Source: Glomus cerebriforme (taxonomy: Eukaryota; Glomeromycota; Glomeromycetes; Glomerales; Glomeraceae). Taken from it: 38,541 nucleotides of DNA. Every line of letters starts with the position of its first letter. Positions within the stretch are counted from its first letter, which is position 1. The notes under the pieces are model-generated. The model was not told where the DNA came from and searched no databases. It saw only the letters and a program-made list of their open reading frames with translations. The stretch covers positions 104,758-143,298 of the forward strand of contig QKYT01000279.1 in the NCBI GenBank assembly GCA_003550305.1. Direction: 5' to 3'. The translations under genes were made by a program, and so were the position numbers. Shown piece after piece: positions 32,102 to 38,541 of this stretch.

Positions 32102-32109
32102 GCCCAGAT

Positions 32110-32353
32110 TAAGGTTACTTGCTAAAATCTAAAGGTTTAGGCAAGATGGCGTTTTGCTGAAAAGTGAAATTCTGCCAAAACTATATTAAAGTTATATTAA
32201 AAAACTGGCAAAAATCTGGAGAAAAGTGAAACTGCCGAAACCTATTATAATTGCCAAAACTGCCAAAACTCTGCCAAAACTATAATAAATCTATAGTAAA
32301 ATTTTGACGAAACTAATCGTAGGATTTTGAAGAGGTTTAGGCAGGCAACCTTA
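32110..32353. mobile_element. MITE 2 (hAT-like, 244 bp, inverted to MITE 1)
   Basis: Starts TAAGGTTACTTGC and ends GGCAGGCAACCTTA. Flanks are GCCCAGAT (32102-32109) and GTCCGGAT (32354-32361), again 8 bp with two transitions. The middle 8-mer is shared with MITE 1. Together the two form an almost perfect palindrome of about 500 bp inside the H endonuclease. Confidence 0.82.
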
Positions 32354-32361
32354 GTCCGGAT

Positions 32362-32830
32362 TACTAAGATGATCAAAGAAAAGATTATTATTTATTACAG
32401 ATGTGAAGAACCTTACATTATTCTAGAAGATTTTAATACTCTTAGAAACAAAAGGCTGGATCATTCTAGATAAAAAGGACATTTAGGTCTTGTCAACAAT
32501 CTTTTTATTTTCTTTGACGAATTTGATTATATTGATTTATTTAGGAAATTACATTCCAATACTAAAGTATACTCTTATACTCATAACTCCACTGTGACCA
32601 GAATTGATTACATATGGCTTTCACCAGCATTCACTGATACTTTAATTAAAGCTGATTTAATACTTTCATTAGATATCACTGATTTGGACCATGCTCTTAA
32701 CATTATCTCCATTAATTTTGGTTTTCACATTTCTTATAACATTCATAATACTTATAACAAGAGCGGTAAAGAGCAGCGCAAGGTCTACCGATATGACAAG
32801 GTCTTTACAGATCAATAGCTCACATATCAA
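32362..32830 (+). pseudogene. LINE H ORF2, C-terminal endonuclease part (decayed)
   Basis: Resumes after the MITE pair. IILEDFNTL (about 32421-32447) matches the GDFN box with Gly changed to Glu; then DYIDLFRKLH, RIDYIWLSP (32597-32623) and a degenerate SDH box, TDLDHAL (about 32680-32700). One clear in-frame stop (TAG/TAA near 32470-32475) interrupts the first part. A stretch at 32594-32818 is open. Confidence 0.72.
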
Positions 32831-34800
32831 TCTCAAGTTACTGATACTTTACATTCCAAAGGAACACTCAACTTGATTGATTCATCCTTGTCCTCCTCTT
32901 TCGATCAAACCGTCACATATCACATCTGGGATGATATCATCCTCTTAATTCAGAGAGCAGCTGATGATAATATCCCATACACTATGGTCTCTAACAAAAA
33001 TCTTAAATGATCACAGATTCATAAACACAAATTCTTTTATAAAAAATATTTGAAGGTCTTCAAACCACTTTTCAGATTACGAAAACTCCTGAATTTAGCA
33101 AAAGATTTTCTGGGTCCCTCCAATTTCCCACCTTCATTACTAATTTCCTTAAAGGAAATTTAAAGAACCATTTTATAACTAAAACTTTTTCCATTAAATG
33201 AATTTGCTATAGGATATGATAATTTTCCTGCATCATCATGATATAATTCCACTCGCATGTGGATCAATTATTAAAAATCATTACTTCTTTAACTCTTTCA
33301 CAAAGAGAGAGACGATAATATTAAAAAGGCCATTAATAGAAGAAACCATAATATTGTAGATGACCAAAAGAAAATTTTAAATTCTATTTTGGAGTGTTCT
33401 TTAAAAAAGATTGTTATTGATAGATTACGTGTTACTGTTGATACCCCTAATGAAACTATGTTGCTTGAAGAAGACGAAGTCAAAATGGAAGCTGCTGCCA
33501 CCATTCAAAAAATCTTTCAGAAATGATTACACAAATTTGACAACTTATCTGATAAATGGGCTGATATTTATCGCCCTATGGAGACAATTAATGATAACAT
33601 TTATTCTTCTTTATTATCATTACCTGCTGATTGTATAGAATAGCTTTCAGTCCTAAAAAATTCAAATAAGGACTCAGTTCCAGGTATTTTCAGTGTTGGA
33701 TATATATTGATTAAGAAATGCCTACCCTTTATCTATGAAGCGTTTGCCAAATTTGCCAGTCTTACATTATCAATTGCAATTATACCCAAGAAATGAAAAT
33801 TGTTTCAACTGATTCCCATTTCCAAACCTACAGAGTGAAATTATAATTTATTTCACACCAAACCTATTCTTCTTCTAGAGTGCTTCCAAAAATGCATTGT
33901 TAAAATCTTTACTCAATGACTTTTGGCAATTTTGGTCTAATACAATATACTCAAAGGGCCGAATTATGTAGGCTTGCCTGGAAATGACATCTCCACTTCG
34001 TTAATTCTCCTTAATAACATCTTGATAGAAGCCAAACGTTCCAAGTTAGAATTATAGCTTGCAAACCAAGATATGCAAAAAGCCTTTGACTCCATTTTCA
34101 TGACCTTCCTACGGAAAGCTCTTCAACATATCAAAATTTTCTCTATCATCATTGACTTTATTATTAACTTATTCAATTCACGTCAGATAGCAATTATTAT
34201 GGAGTTTGGTCTTACTGATTTTTTTTTACTGCCGAGGCAGAAATCAATCAAGGAGAGGTGATTTCCCTCTTCTTTGGCATATTTTTTATGATCCCCTACT
34301 TTACCGCATACAACAATTAGAGCACAAAGGCTTCGTTCTCCAAGTTTCTATTACTTACAACAAATCTCAACTATTCCTCTCTACTCAGGATTGCAGTGTC
34401 TGCATACACTAACGATACTCAATGGATAGGACGCTCAAAAGAAGATTTACAACACACGATCAATATCTCAAATGAATTTTTTAATATTAATGACATTAAA
34501 ATTAATGGCAAGAAATCTTCTCTCATAGTGCTCAATCCTTTTATGCCTCGTGACCAATACTGCATCATCATGGATACAGGATAAGATAGCACTCTGATTC
34601 AAGCTCTTGACAAAAGTCTGGCTGAAAGGATCCTAAGAGTTTGGTTCACCACAGATAACCAGCTATCTGTAGACCTCGACACAGCAAAAAGAGAAATCAA
34701 AGTTATATGCAATATGATCTGTCACAAAAAACTTACCATTGGTCAATTGGTTTACATTTCTAATAAAGTGCTTATTTCAAGGTTGCAATATAGATTACTA
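32831..34800 (+). pseudogene. LINE H ORF2, reverse transcriptase part (decayed)
   Basis: Degenerate RT. Recognisable blocks: SVPGIFSVG (about 33676, the KAPGPSGIS box), LIPISKPTE (about 33810-33836), ILLLECFQKCIVKIF (about 33868), LPGNDISTS (about 33973), the A box NQDMQKAFDS (about 34063-34095), EINQGEVIS (about 34232-34266), YTND (34405-34416) where YMDD is expected, and SNEFFNINDIKINGKKSSL (about 34468-34530). Later, LAERILRVWFTTD corresponds to FLGVW. Many stops and frame changes occur. The upstream part (32831-33600) keeps only weak similarity to the EN-RT linker. Confidence 0.75.
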
Positions 34801-35985
34801 CTATCCTCCTTGCCCAATTAACAGCTTTCTCCCCTATTCTGACAATCTGCAAACATTAATTAGGTCTCTCTAAAACTACAGCTAATTATGTATTCTTCTA
34901 TCTAGCCTTAGATGGATTACACTGCCTTTCTTATACCATTAGAGAACATCAAATTATTAACTTCACAGTTCATATCAACTCACAAGGCCTAATCAGAAAT
35001 TCTGTATACATTTTCCTGAAGAACTGCCAATTGGACTTTGGCCTTACTTCATCCATCCTGGATCACAATGTTCTACCTTTGGATGTTAAATTAGCACCAT
35101 TTAGTTTATATCTACGCATCTTACAATCAATGTTCTCGTTACTCTTAAACGTCACCTCTTCACCTTCCTTCATAGGATTGTAGACTATTATTGGAACGGG
35201 CCCTTCCATTAGAGATTTAAACTTAGAAAATTTTCTGGAAGACGCCCTTTATTTATTGAAATTTACTACTAAATAGTATTTATTTTATATTACGCAATTA
35301 ATTACTTTAGATTTCAATAACATTTTAAGCTGGAAGCAGCTTAAATTTCACCAGCAGAAGAACTTAAAAGCAGACATCCTGAGATATTTTCTACATTACA
35401 ATTGCTTAGATTTAACTACCTGTCAGAACTCAACGAAGTTCAAGACTCTTCTTCTACTTTGATTAATATGGGTGTCCTTCCAGATCCACAACTACCCATC
35501 TCACCTAACTGCAGGAGAAAAGAATGGGTTAAAGGTTCAACCAGACACAAGACAATTTATAGCCATGTTATTGACAAAAGTTAAGATAGAAACATCTTAC
35601 AACATTACCTTCCCTCATCTTTTTTCAATTTAAAAGGTGACTCCACTCTTTCCTTAATTCTATGTACTAATCCATCATATGCTATTAAAGATTATATCTT
35701 CAATCAGAAATTAAACTTGGCTGACCCCTGCACCTTTCCTTTCTTTTTATCCATGAACTTTACTAGGTTAAACAATTTTAAAAAAGTTTCTTAGGAATCA
35801 TCTTCAACAAATTGCTGTTTTTTTTAGACCTATACTATTTTCATCAAAATCTTCACCAAGAATTGGTTGAGCCTGAATTATTTTTTACTGCAGAGATTTT
35901 TTCTACTATTTGCCTACTGGCTTGCTACTCCTACGAAGAATTGCTAATTCACAAATTCATCCAAAAATGAAATACCCAAGATCAA
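34801..35985 (+). pseudogene. LINE H ORF2, RT-RNase H connection (heavily decayed)
   Basis: No long frame survives; pieces in all three forward frames contain stops about every 30-60 codons. Position between RT and RNase H, + strand composition and a few aromatic-rich segments are the only grounds for the assignment. I see no separate gene. Confidence 0.45.
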
Positions 35986-36480
35986 TTAATTTCCCTTTTG
36001 ATAACTTTCAAAGACCACACATCTAATCAATTACACATATACACTAACAGATCCTTATCATTCTCACAAGACGGAGCCCATATGAGTTCAGGCTGGATTG
36101 ATCAAGATGACCCTGATCTTAACTTTTGCTGTCACTTATCCGAGCCTTCTTCCACCCGAGCAGAATTATGTGTGATTTTTACAGCTATTTTAGCTATTTC
36201 TCTAGACACTAGTTTAGTTATTTACACAGACAGTCAAGCACTCAAGCTACTATTAATGACATCCAATATTTTATAGATTTAGGTTATAATAATTGTAAAA
36301 AAATGTTTAAATGTATTAATCTTTCTTTTCTTATTTCTATTTTTTATTTATTAGAAGAAAGCACATATCCCTACAATTAGTTAAAGTCAAAGGTCATATG
36401 GGTAACTCTCACAATGAAGCAGCTGATTTACTAGTCAAACAAGGATCTCACTGCCAAGACTACATAGGAGCTTGTAGATT
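35986..36480 (+). pseudogene. LINE H ORF2, RNase H part (decayed)
   Basis: IYTNRS (36037-36054; Asn 36046-36048 where Asp is expected), AGWIDQDD-like segment, STRAELCVIFTAI (about 36150-36188), VIYTDSQALKLL (about 36217-36250), a stop near 36276, then after a disrupted AT-rich stretch VKVKGHMGNSHNEAADLL (about 36383-36433). This order (D-E-D-H-D) is the RNase H fold seen in G. It would remove the RNA strand after first-strand synthesis. The copy is split into at least three frames. Confidence 0.75.
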
Positions 36481-37067
36481 TTACGACTTTTACATGATCC
36501 AACATCAATTGACATTGGATAATATACCAATAGAACAATCTACCAGATCTTTCATTAAAATGCTCCATAAATCTGAAATAGTTGTATTATAGTCCATAGC
36601 GCATTATAACTTTGATCTCTATGACAATACATACTCCTTTGCTCATTGGAATTCTTTGTGAACTTCCTTCTATACAAGGAATAATTCGTATTGCTTTCAT
36701 TCTACTATTCATGATAGTTTCTCCTGAAGGCTCAAGTTCCTTACACTGGCCTTACTCACTCTGAATATTATGAAAGAATAACATCCTACTAAATTTGTTG
36801 AAGATAAATGTTTTTTCTGTGGGTCAGAACAGGAGACTTTATTCCATTTTACCTGGTGCTCAAGCCTAACATCTAAATGGGATGAAGTTAAATACAAAGT
36901 CATTGATAATCTCACTCAATTTTTAACCAGCTGGAACCTCTTCAATAATGATGATAATTCCACCTTCAAAAAAGAAGCTCTACTCTCCTTCTTTCAAACT
37001 TTCTTTATGACAGAAGCTCAAATTGACAGTGATAACAGGGACTGGCTAATATTCTATTTCCTGCGTT
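36481..37067 (+). pseudogene. LINE H ORF2, C-terminal zinc finger part (decayed)
   Basis: Contains CFFCGSEQETLFHFTWC (about 36811-36862), a C-x2-C-x8-H-x3-C finger matching those in A, C, D and E, followed by an acidic/Asn-rich helix region (DEVKYKVIDNL) and FQTFFMTEAQIDSDNRDWLIFYFL (about 36988-37062, split here by a MITE). The frame is interrupted at 37067 and continues in phase at 38164. Confidence 0.75.
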
Positions 37068-38155
37068 TAAGGTTGTTTGCCAAAACCCATCTGGTCCAAC
37101 ACGAAATGCTGAAACTCTTATATAGTGTCAAAACTGCGAAACTGTCAAACTGCCAAAACTTGCAAACCTGCCAAAATTTGCAAAACCTTTATAATAAGTT
37201 TATCCATAGTTTCAACACAATAAGTAGTAATATTTTATATGAGTTTCGGCATAGTTTCGCTGTATAATTCAATAAATTTATATATAATTAAATAATTTAT
37301 TGTAATTTTTATATTTATTTAATATTATAATAAAAGATTACATTTAACTGAATTAAACTCCATCTCTAAGTTCAATTTGTCTGAGAAGGTTTGGCAACCT
37401 AAAAAAAATAAAGAAAGAAACGTTAGTAACATTTCTTTAATATTAAAAAACTCTTCCCCTCTTTTTAACTTACATTCCAAGTTCATTTCGCCCAAAAAGT
37501 TCGGTAACCTATAAAAAATAGAGAAAGAAATGTTAATAATATTTCTTTTAATATTAAAAAAAATATTCTCCCTTTTCAACTTACATTCTAAGTCCAGTTC
37601 GCCCAAGGAGTCCGGTAACCTAAAAAAAATATAGAAAGAAATGTTAGTAATGTTTCTTTTAATATTAAAAGAAATATTCCCCCTTTCCAACTTACATTCC
37701 AAGTCCAGTTTGCCCAAGGAGTCTGGTAACCTAAAAAAAATAGAGAAAGAAACATTCTCCTTTCCAACTTACATTCCAAGTCCAGTTCGCCCAAGGAGTC
37801 CGATAATCTAAAAAAAATAGAGAAAGAAACGTTAGTAACATTTCTTTTAATATTAAAAAATATATTCTCCCTTTCCAACTTACATTCCAAGTCCAGTTCG
37901 TCTAAAGAGTCCGGTAACCTAAAAAAAAAAGAGAAAAAAATATAAAAAAAAAATTTTAATACTTAATTATTTATCAAATGATTATCAAATGATTATCAAA
38001 ATACTAAAACTGTATGTATGTCATATGATATATTACGCCAAAACGCTGAAACAGTTTCAGCAGTTTCAGCATTTCAGATGATTTTGCAAAACTAGTTTCA
38101 GTAGTTTTGCATATGCCATTTTGCCGAAACCCCCTAGTTTCGACAAGCAACCTTA
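37068..38155. mobile_element. MITE 3 (hAT-like, 1.1 kb, with internal minisatellite)
   Basis: Ends are TAAGGTTGTTTGCC (37068-37081) and GACAAGCAACCTTA (38142-38155). They are flanked by a perfect 8-bp TSD, CCTGCGTT, at 37060-37067 and 38156-38163. Removing the element restores the H reading frame. Subterminal regions carry many GCCAAAACT / GTTTCGGCA / TTTCAGCAG words, like MITEs 1 and 2. The centre (37393-37920) is a minisatellite. No transposase is seen. Confidence 0.85.
37393..37920. repeat. Minisatellite, 111-bp unit, about 4.7 copies
   Basis: The phase marker GGTAACCT (or variant) ends at 37400, 37510, 37621, 37732, 37809 and 37920, giving spacings of 110, 111, 111, 77 and 111. The 77-bp unit lacks 34 bp. 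Each unit has an A-run, AGAGAAAGAAA, a TTAATATTAAAA block and CCAAGTCCAGTTCGCCC. Because 111 is a multiple of three, two long minus-strand frames cross the array (37325-37717 and 37588-37890) and encode a 37-residue periodic peptide with LGELDLECKL. No start context or flanking exon supports a gene. Confidence 0.85.
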
Positions 38156-38163
38156 CCTGCGTT

Positions 38164-38285
38164 CTATTTATGCTTCTACTACCTATAAGAAGATCTATGA
38201 CATTGTTAATTCTAAACGTATTACTCTACAAGTCTTGGATAAATTGATGACCTTCCTTATACAAACCTTTTATAGATTCATTTAA
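38164..38285 (+). pseudogene. LINE H ORF2, last segment after MITE 3
   Basis: The frame continues across the TSD into SIYASTTYKKIYDIVNSK and LIQTFYRF before TAA 38283. This matches in position and style the C-terminal helices of G (IHNIQGSLYNDVWLVRC) and the HQTWLPR region of C and D. Confidence 0.6.
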
Positions 38286-38475
38286 TTACCTCAAAACAGG
38301 ATCTTTAAAGAATAGGAAGTGATGCTTATAGTCACTGATGATTCTTCTCCTTCCTCTTCAACCCATTTGTCATGTCACAGCAAAATACATCACTACATAA
38401 GCGATACACCCATCGAAAGTTCAGCTTCACGTGACCTTTGTACTAAAACTAGATAGAAAGATAGTGTGCATAGGG
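38286..38475. other. Probable end of LINE H, non-coding
   Basis: No gene is seen. It may hold a short continuation of the H frame and its 3' UTR. No poly(A) or TSD partner could be identified. Confidence 0.4.
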
Positions 38476-38541
38476 TAAAGTTGCTTGCCGAAATTATATA
38501 AGCAAATGGCGAAATGTCGAAATAAAAACCTGTCGAAATGC
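38476..38541. mobile_element. MITE 4, left end only (runs off the window)
   Basis: TAAAGTTGCTTGCCGAAAT matches the TAAGGTTGCTTGCC end of MITEs 1-3, and GGCGAAATGTCGAAAT repeats follow. The other end lies beyond the window. Confidence 0.6.

Noticed and set aside
31858..32353. A single fold-back transposon with one TSD
   Set aside because: The outer 8-mers differ at four of eight positions, whereas each matches the middle 8-mer with only two transitions, which fits two insertions better. The fold-back idea is left open in the findings.
37325..37890. Minus-strand repeat protein gene
   Set aside because: The frames are open because the 111-bp unit is a multiple of three; no start context, no flanking coding sequence, and one unit breaks the phase.
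1..38541. tRNA, rRNA or host protein genes
   Set aside because: No cloverleaf-type or rRNA core sequence was recognised, and every supported coding stretch belongs to a transposable element or to the orphan ORF inside one.

Overview
The window is a pile of nested transposable elements. I see no intact host gene, tRNA or rRNA. AT-rich sequence, long poly(A) tails, APE-type LINEs that also carry RNase H, and short MITEs point to a eukaryote, most likely a fungus. The codon style and repeat types look to me like an arbuscular mycorrhizal fungus (Rhizophagus-like), but that is a judgement from memory and not a database match.

Layout, outermost to innermost. (1) An old, heavily decayed LINE, here called H, occupies the outer parts: ORF1 at about 500-1586 and 30693-31278, ORF2 from about 31279 to 38285. 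(2) A DNA element with TA target duplications and CAGTCAGAC-type terminal inverted repeats (1587-30690, Tc1/mariner-like ends, no transposase seen) splits H ORF1. The H reading frame resumes in phase on the far side. (3) Inside it, 1782-22284 is a head-to-tail stack of six LINE copies (A-F), all on the + strand. Each is separated from the next by one 15-base word, CTCCGCCAATATYGA or a near variant. (4) The same word begins each unit of a roughly 146-bp palindrome-bearing tandem repeat at 22270-22561, so it looks like the integration target, duplicated at each insertion. (5) A second, unrelated-target LINE, G (22818-30633, 8-bp TSD), lies between the repeat and the right end of the DNA element. 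(6) hAT-like MITEs with TAAGGTTGCYTGCC ends and 8-bp TSDs sit in H: a back-to-back inverted pair (31858-32353), a 1.1-kb copy containing a 111-bp minisatellite (37068-38155), and the start of a fourth at 38476.

C and D are full-length (about 8 kb). ORF1 has two RRM-like modules, a zinc knuckle and a C-terminal helix-rich part. ORF2 has an APE endonuclease, an RT with YMDD, an RNase H and a CCHC zinc finger. A keeps both ends of the family but has an unrelated orphan ORF in place of ORF1/EN/RT/RNase H, so it looks like a non-autonomous passenger. B, E and F are 5'-truncated tails. All coding regions are broken. Most stops that can be aligned between copies are transitions (TGG to TAG/TGA, CAA to TAA), and several catalytic Asp positions read Asn.

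The most notable system is the site-specific, self-regenerating LINE array together with the non-autonomous member that carries its own gene.
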